The notes below the pieces were generated by a model. That model did no database searches. It was not told the origin of the DNA and was given only the letters and a program-made list of their open reading frames with translations. Both the position numbers and the translations under genes were made by a program. Below are positions 1-7,920 of a DNA stretch of 27,493 nucleotides, in pieces. How positions within the stretch are numbered: the first letter of the stretch is position 1; every line of letters starts with the position of its first letter. Origin of the DNA: Bilabrum cf. latius (taxonomy: Eukaryota; Bigyra: Bicosoecida; Bigyra; Bicosoecida); assembly GCA_965178125.1 (NCBI GenBank), contig CBCXTV010000025.1, positions 1-27,493 of the forward strand, given 5' to 3'.

Positions 1-330
1 TGTACTTTTTGGGCTGTACGGTGGTCAGTGGTGCACGGTTCGTTCGCAGCCTCCGCGTTGTTGGAAAGCTATGGTGGAGCATGGTTCTTTTCGCAGCCTC
101 CGCGTTGTGATCAAGCTACGGTGGAGCATGGTTCGTGAGCATGGTTCTTTTCGCAGCCTCCGCGTTGTTGACACGTGAAAGCTACGCGAACGTGACCACA
201 CAATAGGCCATACCCCAGGTGAAATCCGGACTCGGACATCCAGACGAAGCGGCATCATACACACTGTTGAACACACAAATGACACTGAGCTCCACCGTAA
301 CGTAACTTTCCATCACCACCTGGTTTATTT
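1..330. repeat. Short direct repeats at the left edge, no gene seen
   Basis: A core TTCGCAGCCTCCGCGTTG occurs three times, at about 43-60, 90-107 and 150-167. The last two copies share a longer 32-bp unit (about 77-108 and 137-168) that includes GAGCATGGTTCTTTT. The copies sit 47 and 60 bp apart. No convincing reading frame is present, because the open frames here are short and of biased composition. Confidence 0.6.
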
Positions 331-955
331 TCTCCGCGATGGCAGCTTGGCGGTGACGCTGTGTCTTCGGGCATGAAGGGGCAAATCTTTGGTTTTTTGG
401 GCCCTGTTTCGGTCACCGAAAAGTCGTGTGATTTCTGGCGCGCAGGAGGAGTGACGCAAGGTATTTCTGAACCGTTTTCCGGACGCTTTCCGGGCCTCCC
501 ATGTGACCGCTTTTTGCGTACCGAAACACGTTCCGCGCGTGAGGAGCAGATGCGGATCTCCGCGGGGTCCTAGTTGTGTCCTTTTTCGGGGGACGAAATC
601 GGGCGCACTTGTCGTGCCGATTCGTGGTCGTCTCTGAGACCGGCTGCGAGTCGGGAAAGGTGCCCGGGAGATGCTCGTGTCCTTGGCTTCGTATTTCTCC
701 GCGTATTCTTCAAACGCGGGCGCACGTCTCCTACCGATTCGTGGTCGGTTTCCGAGGCCGATCGCGAGTCGGGAAATGCGCCCGCGATGCGCCCTCGATC
801 TCGGAAAGGGCGGGAGTCCGTTCTTGCATTCGGAATGGGCGGGGAGTTGCTTTTCCTGGGAGCATGTGCGAGATTCCTTCTCCGCGGGTCCTCTTTCGGC
901 TTCGGGAGTCAGCAGCGCACTCTGCGGGAACGGCATTCTCCGAGTCTCTTTGCCG
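331..955 (+). promoter_or_regulatory. Leader/upstream region of the first CxxC gene, partly repeated elsewhere
   Basis: This stretch lies directly upstream of the gene starting at 956. Positions 462-555 recur without visible change at 14875-14968, and 485-529 recurs at 10080-10124. Positions 557-955 recur at 11935-12262, where a 71-nt piece (about 673-743) is missing. Several overlapping frames are open, but the 71-nt loss is not a multiple of three, so the upstream frame differs between copies while the gene body stays intact. This argues for a non-coding leader. No TATA box or spliced-leader motif was recognised. Confidence 0.45.
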
Positions 956-2002
956 ATGATGTCTGAGGAGAAACCGTCCGAGAGCATTGCTGTTTCCTTG
1001 GGAGACGGCCGCAATCTTCGTGGGCGTCGAGGCGCCGGTGATATGGGAAACGAGGGCGGCATGTTGGCGCGCGAGGTCGACGCCCCGGCGGAGCACGCCG
1101 GCGCGGCGGCAAGCGTCGATGATTCGGGCGGCTCCCACATCGAGAGCGGCGGCGCGGAGGCGGCGTCCACGGGGATGCTCGGAGAGGAGAGCGGCAAGGC
1201 AGCGCCGAAGGAGGACGCCGAAGACGACGGCGGCAAGAAGACGGAGGAGGAGGATGCTCGCGGCGGTGGACGTGCTGTGGTGCCCGGAGGTAATGACGAC
1301 GTATGGACCGACGCAGCCGCTTGGAAGGCGGGTGGCGGCGTGGCAGAGGCATTGTCATCGCAGCGTGTGAATCTTGCGCACACTGCCGGGGCGGTCTCTG
1401 GCGCTGATAGCTGGGATCCATGGGAGCCCCCTGCGAAGTCGTCATGGGGGGAGACGTACGTGCCGCGGCAGGTCGCGCCGGAGCCGGCGGAGGAGGCGAC
1501 ATGGACTTGCAACGCGTGCCAGTGCTGCAAGCCCCGGTCGGCGTACTTCAAGAAGTGGAAGGACTGGATCCAACCAGTTTGCCGGGTGTGTTGCGACAAG
1601 TTCGACAACGCGACGCCGTGGTGGGTGTGGTGCAAGAACTGCAAAAACGAGTATCCGGCGTACCGATTTCCCCAGATCCGCCGGAAGAAGGAGAACCTGC
1701 GCTATTTCTTCCCTGAGGACTGGTGCGCGAAGTGCCTGGTTGCGCGTGGCTGGAGTCTCCATGATGTCCGTTCCTCTGCGGGTGAAGCGAAGCGTTGGGT
1801 GCCAAAAGCTGGCGCGAATACCGGTGACGGCGACAACGACGCTCGTGCTCCCGCACGCGACGAGCCTCCTGCAGGAGGCGCCGCCTCCTGCAGCAACGCC
1901 GTGCGTCAGAGTCCTTCGCGTGACGAGGCCTTGGATGACATCAAGCGGGCCATGGAGCTTCTCCAGAATGCGGAAAGGTTCCTCCTCACGATGCCAGCGT
2001 GA
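956..2002 (+). CDS. Zinc-ribbon-like protein with four CxxC pairs
   Basis: The product is a predicted 348-aa protein of unknown function. The start is placed at the first of two adjacent ATGs (956, 959), because the duplicate at 12263 keeps everything from here on while the upstream frame is shifted. The N-terminal ~150 residues are acidic and Gly/Ala/Glu-rich, probably disordered. Then come Trp-rich stretches (WDPW, SSWGE). The core holds CxxC pairs at about C185/C188, C209/C212, C226/C229 and C257/C260, which would suit two zinc sites. Spacings are x20 and x27, with W, K and F residues between the pairs (KKWKDW, PWWVWC). A basic stretch QIRRKKENLR lies inside the second module. The pattern is reminiscent of Stc1/LIM-like treble-clef or zinc-ribbon modules, but I cannot assign a family. 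The short C-terminal helix is amphipathic. Role in RNA/DNA or protein binding is inference only. Confidence 0.72.
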   Translation: MMSEEKPSESIAVSLGDGRNLRGRRGAGDMGNEGGMLAREVDAPAEHAGAAASVDDSGGSHIESGGAEAASTGMLGEESGKAAPKEDAEDDGGKKTEEEDARGGGRAVVPGGNDDVWTDAAAWKAGGGVAEALSSQRVNLAHTAGAVSGADSWDPWEPPAKSSWGETYVPRQVAPEPAEEATWTCNACQCCKPRSAYFKKWKDWIQPVCRVCCDKFDNATPWWVWCKNCKNEYPAYRFPQIRRKKENLRYFFPEDWCAKCLVARGWSLHDVRSSAGEAKRWVPKAGANTGDGDNDARAPARDEPPAGGAASCSNAVRQSPSRDEALDDIKRAMELLQNAERFLLTMPA

Positions 2003-2201
2003 CGCGGGAGCTTCCCGAATGGGTCCGTCGTACTGTGAGGGCGCTCCGGAAGGAAGAGCGCGAGTGAGTCATCCTTGCGCCGAGGTGAGCGCGACGTCGG
2101 AGGAGCACGGTCGTTTGATTGGGAACGATATGGTCGGCAGCGTGTGAAAATCCGAGTTTCTCGTGCAGGATTGGGCAGCTCTCTAGATATCTTGCCCGGG
2201 A
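2003..2201. other. 3' flank of the first CxxC gene, nothing recognised
   Basis: This is short intergenic sequence between the stop at 2002 and the segmental duplication. No gene, RNA or clear terminator was recognised. Confidence 0.5.
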
Positions 2202-2670
2202 AGGGTGTGATGCGGTGGGAGCGCTTCCGCCTCACGTGGCAGACGTCCACACTTCCTGGTTCCCCGGCAGGCTGTTTGGCGAGACGGAGTGGCAAAGCAT
2301 CCGCCTGCTCATTCCTACTTTGTTACCTCGATTGTGAGCTCGGAGCTTGGGGCGGAGGATTCTGCGGGCAGCTCATGTGTGCCTAGAGTGTCATCCCGCG
2401 ACCCTCTGACTTCTGTCCGTGGCTTTACCTCTTCGCGCAGGAAGATTCCTCATGAGGCAAGCCCGGTCCGAACTCGCGTGGGATGCCGTGCGCTGGTGCG
2501 GCTTCCACTCATCCCCGGGGTGGGGAGCGCTGGGTAAAGGATCGTCTGTCCCTGCAAGTTTCGATTCGGCGAGGTGCGGCAGCATGACGCGGACCGAGGT
2601 GAAGTCCTTTGTCCGCGATAGGTCGCCGCGTCGCGCGGTGGCGACCCCACAGCGCCCAAATCCCATTCCA
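2202..2670 (+). repeat. Segmental duplication, copy 1
   Basis: The segment is an imperfect direct repeat of 2676-3185. Shared landmarks include GTGTGATGC(G/A)GTGGGAGC, CACACTTCCTGGTTCCC, CTGCTCATTCCTACTTTG, CTTCGCGCAGGAAGATTCC and AAAGGATCGTCTGTCCCTG. Copy 1 ends inside a truncated version of the N-terminus of the gene at 3105. The copies differ by scattered substitutions and small indels, for example an extra ~30 nt near 2740-2770 in copy 2, so the duplication is not brand new. Confidence 0.8.
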
Positions 2671-2675
2671 GAGAG
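2584..2675 (+). pseudogene. Truncated 5' copy of the coiled-coil gene at 3105
   Basis: The first ~30 codons match those of the gene starting at 3105 with a few substitutions; both contain SFVRDRSPRRAVATPQRPNP. After this the sequence switches into the next copy of the duplication, so the coiled-coil body is missing. It arose with the 2202-3185 segmental duplication. Confidence 0.7.
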
Positions 2676-3185
2676 GGGGTGTGATGCAGTGGGAGCCCTT
2701 CCGCCTCACGTGACAGACGTTCACACTTCCTGGTTCCCATAAGGTCTTCAGCACAGCGCATGCGAGGCAGGCTGTTCGGCGAGACGTAGTGGCATCGCCC
2801 CCGCCTGCTCATTCCTACTTTGTTACCTCGATTGTCAGCTTGGGGCTCGGGGGCGGCGGATTCAGCGGGCAGCTCATGTATGCTGGAGTGTCATCCCGCG
2901 ACCTCTGACTTCTGTCCGTGGCTTTACCTCTTCGCGCAGGAAGATTCCTCATGAGGCAAGCCCGGTGCGAACTCCTGTGGGATGCCGTGCGCTGGTTCGG
3001 ATTCCACTCATGCCCGATGTGGGGAGCGCTAGGGTAAAGGATCGTCTGTCCCTGCAAGTTTCGATTCGGCTCGAGTCAATGTGAGGAAGGAGAGGTGCGG
3101 CAGCATGACGCGGAACGAGGTGACGTCCTTTGTCCGCGATAGGTCGCCGCGTCGCGCGGTGGCGACCCCGCAGCGCCCAAACCCC
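2676..3185 (+). repeat. Segmental duplication, copy 2
   Basis: This is the second copy of the 2202-2670 unit and runs into the start of the gene at 3105. It carries insertions relative to copy 1, including TCGAGTCAATGTGAGGAAGG just before the ATG. It therefore holds the immediate upstream region of that gene. Confidence 0.8.
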
Positions 3186-3629
3186 GCCCCGCCAGCGAGT
3201 CCTCACTCGACAGCGGTGTCGAACCTGCAGCAGCGCTTCGAGAACATGCAGCAGCGTGCGGAAAGCTTGAGCGCTCAGCTGGAGTACGCCCAAAGTGTGA
3301 TCAGGCTGCTCTCAGGCCTGTTGCGCGATGAGGCTCCTCGGTTCCATGCAGACTTTGATCCCGTGATTCGGCGTGCGATGTCTGGCGCAAGCGGCTCCGT
3401 TGCGGGTAGGTCTTTCCGTCTTGTGGACGGAGGCGTCATCCACGGACCTGACACAGCAGTCGCTGCTCCTCCGCGTCGTCTCATCGTTGAGGTGCGTACG
3501 GACTGGGAGATGACCGAGACTGCCTCAACTGTGCTGGATTCCTCAGGATCAGACGACATGGGTTCCGAGGACTCGCCGCCGCCGACCGTCGTCCTCCCCA
3601 GCGGCGCGGCGGGCGCCGGCGGTGCCTAG
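3105..3629 (+). CDS. Small coiled-coil protein with acidic tail, unknown
   Basis: The predicted 174-aa protein is not recognised. I chose the ATG at 3105 because the duplicated truncated copy at 2584 preserves the frame from exactly this codon; an in-frame ATG at 3081 would add eight residues. Residues ~10-20 are basic (RDRSPRR). Residues ~40-75 form a likely coiled coil with Gln/Glu/Leu spacing (LQQRFENMQQRAESLSAQLE). The C-terminal third is acidic and low-complexity (SSGSDDMGSEDSPPP), followed by Gly/Ala. It lies 538 nt upstream of the transposase gene on the same strand, so an accessory or DNA-binding partner role is possible. Nothing in the sequence proves it. Confidence 0.5.
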   Translation: MTRNEVTSFVRDRSPRRAVATPQRPNPAPPASPHSTAVSNLQQRFENMQQRAESLSAQLEYAQSVIRLLSGLLRDEAPRFHADFDPVIRRAMSGASGSVAGRSFRLVDGGVIHGPDTAVAAPPRRLIVEVRTDWEMTETASTVLDSSGSDDMGSEDSPPPTVVLPSGAAGAGGA

Positions 3630-4167
3630 TCCTCGGCAGCTCCTGCATCGGAGCCTCCTGTCGAGATTCGATCGCGCAACGTCGTTCCTTACATTGCTTG
3701 CCGTCGCATGTGCCGGGCGGTGGTGGGTGTGCGTGTTCGCCGAAAGTTCCCGGCCTCGTCTTCCTCAGGAGAGCTCCTCGACCCGAAATTGGCAGCTCAG
3801 CGCTGCCGTGGCCGATACAGTACCCGTGCACGGCCAGTTGGCAGCTACGCGCTGCCGTTGCCAATGTCGTCCGCACGAGAGCAGAGTGGCAGCTCAGCGC
3901 AGGCGAGAAACCGCGCTCGCAATGCTGCGCGGTGTATTCAATGCTGTGCACGTGTCTATCCCTCTCCCTGGTTTTGTCTCGCTTGCGCCAGTGTGACCGC
4001 AGCAGAGCGCGTGCTTCCCGCGCGTCTTCAGCTTTGAGCACTCCTCCAGCGACAGGAAGGCATTCGCTTGCTCTCGCTCCCCGCCTGCGTCCTATCCCTC
4101 CCGGGTATCTTCAGAGGCCACAGGCAGTGCGAAGCTTGGCAGCGGGTCCGTCCGCGTCGTTTCGGCT
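3630..4167. other. Intergenic region upstream of the transposase with repeated short palindromes
   Basis: No convincing gene is present. TTGGCAGCTCAGCGCTGCCG at 3789-3808 and the related TTGGCAGCTACGCGCTGCCG at 3838-3857 are spaced 49 bp apart. Each contains the inverted arms GGCAGC/GCTGCC (3791-3796 with 3802-3807; 3840-3845 with 3851-3856). A third, partial copy (GTGGCAGCTCAGCGC) lies near 3887-3900. Such repeats upstream of a transposase could be protein-binding sites. I did not find a matching terminal inverted repeat beyond the gene's 3' end. Confidence 0.5.
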
Positions 4168-5805
4168 GTGAGCGATCTTCTGCCCGGTTCCTCACGCGTC
4201 ATGATGTCCTCTGCTTCGGTGCCGGATCAGCTCGCACGGATCAGTAAGGAGCTGAAGTGTCTCAGAGACGCGAGACAACGGGCGCGCAATGGGCTGCGCC
4301 ATCCGTGGTTGCGCGCCATGGAGGCACAGGTCGCTGAGGTTATTCGTCATCACCCCGGAGGTGGCGAGGCAGCTCTTCGAACCTATGTCTCTCGTCAGTT
4401 GCAGAGTCGACAGGTTTCCACGCGGACGGCTTCGCAGGAGGAGTTTCAAAGGCAGGTCGATGAGGAGGTCGCGCTCACCATGAGGCGCCCAGTTGAGGCG
4501 TGGCAGCGAAATCCTCTTCGCTCATGTCATCGAGAGTCCGTGGCACGCGCGGAGACCTTTCTCGCCGAGGCTTCTGTCGTTGCTTGGATCGACCATGTGA
4601 ACGAGCAGCGTGGGTGTGCTCCAACTGGGAGCATGGTTTTCGCCATGCTTGCGAGGATGGGCGTTCGCGCGGGGAAGGACTCGGCTCGACGGCAGTGGCT
4701 CCTGCGCTTCCGTCGTCGTTGGCGGCTTCGGCATGGCCGATTGAAGAAGCAGCCCCCGGTAACACTCGATTACGTCAGACTCGCGTGTCGTGTCTTCTAT
4801 CAGTGGATTGAATTCGCAGAAGCGCGAGTGCCCCGCAACCGCCGCCTCGTCTTTGTGAACTTCGATGAGTCCAGCGTGCCCTTTGCCTTTCCGGGAATGC
4901 GCGGGTACATCGCACCGAGGTCAGGAACGGAGCCCGCTTCGCTTGGTTCGCGCACGGAGCGCCTCGCCTCGAATAGCAATCGAGGATCGTACACCTTTCT
5001 GGGTTTCATTAGCGACTGCCCGGAAATCCAGCGACGACTCCCGCGTATACTCATCGGGAAGCACACGCGGCTGAGCAAGCGCTTGATGCGTGGGGCGTCG
5101 AACCAAATGGTGGACGGAATGGAAGTCTGGGCCCGAGAGAGCTCGTGGGTGACGCAGTCCCTCATGTTCGACATTCTGCGTCGGCTTTTCGCTTCTTGGA
5201 TGGACATTCAGCATGAGATCTATCCAATAGTGATACTTGACTGCGCGCCCCAACACATTTCCACTGAGATTGTGAACTTCGCACACGGCCTTGGCATGGA
5301 TCTCGTGTTTATTCCTGGTCGACTCACCTTCTTGCTTCAGCCGTTGGACGTTCTCGTCTTTCAGCTTCTTAAGCGCGACCTTCGGGAGACGTGGATGCAG
5401 GAGCGCTCGCGTCATGAAGCGGGTCATGTCGATGTCTCTTGCCATCTCAGGGTTGTCGCTGAGTGCACGAAGAGAGTGCTCTCGTCTGGCTCGTGGCAAG
5501 GCGCTTTCGATATGACAGGCATTACCAGCGGCAGGCGCCGCTTGCATTCGACCCTACGGCGCTTGTTTGAGTGTGACATGGAGGACATCTCCAGCGATGC
5601 TCCGTCTGTCGACCAGCTCCGCTTCATCAGCAGTCCGCAGCAGCCTCTCCCGCACGATGCGCTCATCAACAGGGCCCCAGTCGCGTCCGGACACGGGGTC
5701 GACGGAGGCGTCCACGGTGGTAACGCTCGCCGCGTGCCTCGTGGCCGCAGACTAAACGGATGGACCCCCCGCGATCGCGCTCACCCCTCGGCGGCCATGC
5801 CGTGA
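4168..5805 (+). CDS. DDE-superfamily transposase (pogo/CENP-B/jerky-like DDE_1 type)
   Basis: The predicted 545-aa protein would cut and join transposon ends in the nucleus. The catalytic triad is readable: D233 in VNFDESS, D358 in ILDCAPQH and D394 in LLQPLDVLVFQLLKR. The last two are 36 residues apart, and T/F-LLQPLDV-F-K around the third Asp is typical of DDE_1 (pogo/Tigger/jerky) enzymes. The N-terminal ~200 residues are helical and basic, with RRQWLLRFRRRWRLRHGRLKK just before the catalytic core. This resembles the end of a CENP-B-type HTH region, where 'W...F..R..L' is usual. The C-terminal ~70 residues are Arg/Gly/His-rich and less conserved-looking. Start alternatives are the ATGs at 4201 and 4204. 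No disabling change is visible, so the protein may be active. Flanking terminal inverted repeats were not identified, and it could be a domesticated gene. Confidence 0.85.
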   Translation: MSDLLPGSSRVMMSSASVPDQLARISKELKCLRDARQRARNGLRHPWLRAMEAQVAEVIRHHPGGGEAALRTYVSRQLQSRQVSTRTASQEEFQRQVDEEVALTMRRPVEAWQRNPLRSCHRESVARAETFLAEASVVAWIDHVNEQRGCAPTGSMVFAMLARMGVRAGKDSARRQWLLRFRRRWRLRHGRLKKQPPVTLDYVRLACRVFYQWIEFAEARVPRNRRLVFVNFDESSVPFAFPGMRGYIAPRSGTEPASLGSRTERLASNSNRGSYTFLGFISDCPEIQRRLPRILIGKHTRLSKRLMRGASNQMVDGMEVWARESSWVTQSLMFDILRRLFASWMDIQHEIYPIVILDCAPQHISTEIVNFAHGLGMDLVFIPGRLTFLLQPLDVLVFQLLKRDLRETWMQERSRHEAGHVDVSCHLRVVAECTKRVLSSGSWQGAFDMTGITSGRRRLHSTLRRLFECDMEDISSDAPSVDQLRFISSPQQPLPHDALINRAPVASGHGVDGGVHGGNARRVPRGRRLNGWTPRDRAHPSAAMP

Positions 5806-6824
5806 CCTCGACCACGACCATGTCAGGGGCGAACGCGACTTCGTCAACCTCGAGCACGACCATCCCAGCGGCGAACGCGGCTTCCTCGATGGGATCCCTG
5901 ACCCCGACGAAGCTTCCCCGACCTCGGCCACGTGAACCTGCAGGCGCATTCTTGCCCGATGTGCCCGCGCAGGTGGCGGCCTGCACGGCGTGGGCGCCAC
6001 CGTTTCGTCGACCAGACAGCTCAGCCACTCCGGCGACGCGCGAGGCGGCAACGTCCACGTGCATCAATCCGTGGACCGCTCTCTCCTGGTATCCGACACC
6101 ACCGCAGCCGACGGACCCCCCTTCCGACAGGCCTCGCGAGGTACCGAACCCGAGCTCCCGGCAGCAGCGCAGGCGTCATGCTTGGGGCGGCACGTGGGTG
6201 TTCGACGACGCCATTACGCTCAGCGATTGCGGGTCGAGGGTGCAGATCGACGCGCCGCAGTCGAAGCTCTTGGCGATGGTCGTGCCCCGGAAGTCGGGCC
6301 AGTGGATTCCTCGTAGGCTGCGCTCGCGTACGATCTGGTATTTGGCTGGGGAGCAGTCGGCCGTGATCACCAACCTCAAGTGCCAGGCCTGCAGTCGGGT
6401 CAAGCAGGCGGACAGCTTCAACCCGAAGAGCTTGCGTCGGGCTCAGTACTCGTTGCTGCATTCCCTGTGGCCCGGCTACATACGACGTACCGAGCGGTCT
6501 ATTTGGTGCACGCAGTGTGCGGTGGAGGACCAGTTGATGCAGGGCAACTTTCCGGACGGCTACTGTTTCCGGATCCGCGCCACACTCGAAATTTGCCATC
6601 AAGATCGCGTCGCGGCCAGGCTGTTTGCAGTGCACGACAGTAACGCTCTCTTCGAGCAGATCCCGCTGAGCTCCCATGCGGCCATGGACGTGGCGGAGCA
6701 GTTGCGTCGATACTGGCAGGATGCCGTGTCCTCAGACGGCCAGAGCAACATCTTCCACAGCGACCACGTTTCGACAGACGACGACTCTGAGTTCGCACCG
6801 GGCGGACCGGAGAGCGTGCCGTGA
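5760..6824 (+). CDS. CxxC-x38-CxxC zinc-ribbon-like protein
   Basis: This is a predicted protein of up to 354 aa, function unknown. The longest start (5760) overlaps the transposase 3' end by 46 nt in another frame, so ATG 5820 or 5889 may be the true start. The first ~150 residues are Pro/Ser/Thr/Ala-rich and include an in-frame ~41-bp repeat (TTMSGANATS / TTIPAANAAS). The folded part begins near WGGTWVFDD. It contains KCQACSRVKQADSF (C208/C211), then 38 residues, then WCTQCAVEDQL (C250/C253). The spacing and surrounding residues match those of the protein at 26637, so the two are likely paralogues. The region 6140-6410 is duplicated at 10669, and codons around C250/C253 reappear in a fusion at 13306. 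The C-terminus is acidic. Confidence 0.6.
   Translation: MDPPRSRSPLGGHAVTSTTTMSGANATSSTSSTTIPAANAASSMGSLTPTKLPRPRPREPAGAFLPDVPAQVAACTAWAPPFRRPDSSATPATREAATSTCINPWTALSWYPTPPQPTDPPSDRPREVPNPSSRQQRRRHAWGGTWVFDDAITLSDCGSRVQIDAPQSKLLAMVVPRKSGQWIPRRLRSRTIWYLAGEQSAVITNLKCQACSRVKQADSFNPKSLRRAQYSLLHSLWPGYIRRTERSIWCTQCAVEDQLMQGNFPDGYCFRIRATLEICHQDRVAARLFAVHDSNALFEQIPLSSHAAMDVAEQLRRYWQDAVSSDGQSNIFHSDHVSTDDDSEFAPGGPESVP
5809..5889 (+). repeat. Two-copy ~41-bp direct repeat
   Basis: CGACCACGACCATGTCAGGG and CGAGCACGACCATCCCAGCG begin two similar ~41-bp units (about 5809-5849 and 5850-5889). Both share GGCGAACGCG(A/G)CTTC. They encode a Thr/Ser/Ala-rich repeat at the N-terminus of the 5760 frame. Confidence 0.6.
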
Positions 6825-7081
6825 GGGACCGCAGCGACAGTATCGTCGCTTAGGTGAGGAGCGGGTGCCAATGCTCTTTTGAAAATGGTGCGTCGTACGT
6901 ACGGCAGGAGCCGTCGGTGGGAGCGGGGCGGATCCTGCGGGAAGTCGTGGAGACTGAGGGCAGAGACTCTCGGGTCGGTCAGGGTCTCATGTAACGTGCT
7001 GTTCACCGCAGAGGTATGTGCGGATCTCGGTGGATCTCTCGAGGACATGGGTGGCATACCGTTGTGCATCCGTTCCCCGGG
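6825..7081. other. Intergenic region with no recognised gene
   Basis: This is the flank after the 5760-6824 gene. It includes the first copy (about 7035-7076) of a phrase containing GGACATGGGTGGCATACCG. The same phrase returns at about 7225-7274 after the 7081-7214 dispersed element, so that element is bracketed by ~40-bp direct repeats. Confidence 0.5.
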
Positions 7082-7274
7082 GGGGGCGGTCGCAGAAGAG
7101 TGCACACGAAAACAAGAGGAAAGGAGACCAACCCCCCAAACCCACGTAGTGCGATCCTGGGGGGTACCCTATAAGGTACTAAGAATCCTTCTCCCGAAAA
7201 TCGCACTACCTCGGGCCACAACGTCTTGGTGGATTCCTCGAGGACATGGGTGGCATACCGTTGTGCATCCGTTT
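7035..7274. repeat. ~40-bp direct repeats bracketing the dispersed element
   Basis: GAGGACATGGGTGGCATACC followed by GTTGTGCATCCGTTTCCC-like sequence occurs near 7039-7076 and again near 7233-7274. The upstream parts also match (GGTGGATCTCTCGAGG and GGTGGATTCCTCGAGG). The two copies flank the 7081-7214 element, which fits either an insertion with target duplication or a local duplication. Confidence 0.6.
7081..7214. repeat. Dispersed ~130-bp element, copy 1, with 10-bp inverted repeat
   Basis: The element is closely similar to 23132-23261. Shared text includes GTCGCAGAA(G/A)AGTGCAC, AGAGGAAAGGAGACC, CCCCCCAAACCCACGTAGTG, AAGGTACTAAGAATCCTTC and CCGAAAATCGCACTAC. A perfect inverted repeat, GTAGTGCGAT at 7146-7155 and ATCGCACTAC at 7200-7209, encloses a 44-nt loop that contains GGGGTACCC. 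The other copy lies about 0.7 kb upstream of the Rep start. Confidence 0.8.
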
Positions 7275-7589
7275 CCCGTCGCTCCCTAACGTCTTCAGTG
7301 GCAGGTTCGGAAAAGACACCTCCGTAGGCACGCGACAAGTCCCGGTGAAGCGGGCTCGCACCGCGCTGGGCGGGAGATCGTGAGCGCTTAGAGGACCGGA
7401 GCTCTCGGGCGGGTGCGTGTCTCGACAAACTCCCTCTTGACCACGGGCGGGGAACGTGTAGGGCGGAAGCTAAAGACACCGTAAGTAGCGGAGGGCTAAC
7501 ATTCCGTCCTTCGGTGAGAGCCAAAAGTTCGAGTCTGCGAGAGACTATTATACGAAGTTCTCCCCTCCTCATACGTGCGCATAGCCTCC
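7275..7589. other. No recognised gene
   Basis: Open frames on both strands here are Arg/Ser/Pro-rich composition shadows. A GTTCGAGTC string near 7531 resembles a tRNA B box, but no cloverleaf can be drawn around it. Confidence 0.5.
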
Positions 7590-7920
7590 TCACGCGGTAG
7601 CGCGAGCGCGGGACCCGGACCTGTCCCTGATGGGCGTGAATCTGAACCCGGCGTACTCTCCTAGTCTGTCACTTCCACGACCTTGTTGTCGCGGAACCAC
7701 TTGCATGGAGAGGAACCTGTCGTTCAAGCGGGTGCAGCCGGACGCGCAGGTGTAGTGCATCGCCTTGCATATGTGCACGGCCAAGTAGATGCCGGAACCG
7801 TAGAGGTATCACACTTCCCGCGGAGCTTGGGTGGGTCTTTCGCTGCTGTCGTCTGCTCCAGAAGGTTTGCGCCAAAAACCGGAAAACTTCTAAGACAGAG
7901 GTGGGATGCCAGGAGCTCAC
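7590..7920 (-). pseudogene. Decayed PARP/ADP-ribosyltransferase-like catalytic fragment
   Basis: Read on the minus strand, one frame has WHPTSVLEVFRFLAQTF (from about 7911 down). This resembles the PARP H-G-T motif region ('WHGTS...L...F') with Gly changed to Pro. In a second frame, after a TGA at 7809-7811 and a frameshift, YLYGSGIYLAVHICKAMHYT (7808 down to about 7750) resembles the PARP 'YGxGIYFAxxxxKAxxY' motif. The order and spacing of the two motifs fit a PARP catalytic domain. A frameshift, an in-frame stop and the altered HGT motif show that it is no longer a working enzyme. The following ~45 residues to the stop at 7590 are not recognisable. Confidence 0.55.

Noticed and set aside
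325-1644. Long minus-strand open frame (439 codons) antisense to the first CxxC gene, and its twin at 11581-12951
   Set aside because: It mirrors the sense gene. Its Pro/Ser/Arg/Ala composition is what GC-rich codon bias produces on the opposite strand, and no domain is visible.
7520-7545. tRNA B-box-like AAGTTCGAGTC
   Set aside because: The flanking bases do not form a T-arm stem, and no acceptor, D-arm or anticodon arm fits.
7550-7565. TATACGAAGTT resembling a loxP arm
   Set aside because: There is a single half-site only, with no spacer and no second arm, so it is probably chance.
7003-7593. 196-codon minus-strand frame
   Set aside because: It spans the dispersed element and both flanking repeats, is Arg/Ser/Pro-rich and shows no family motif.
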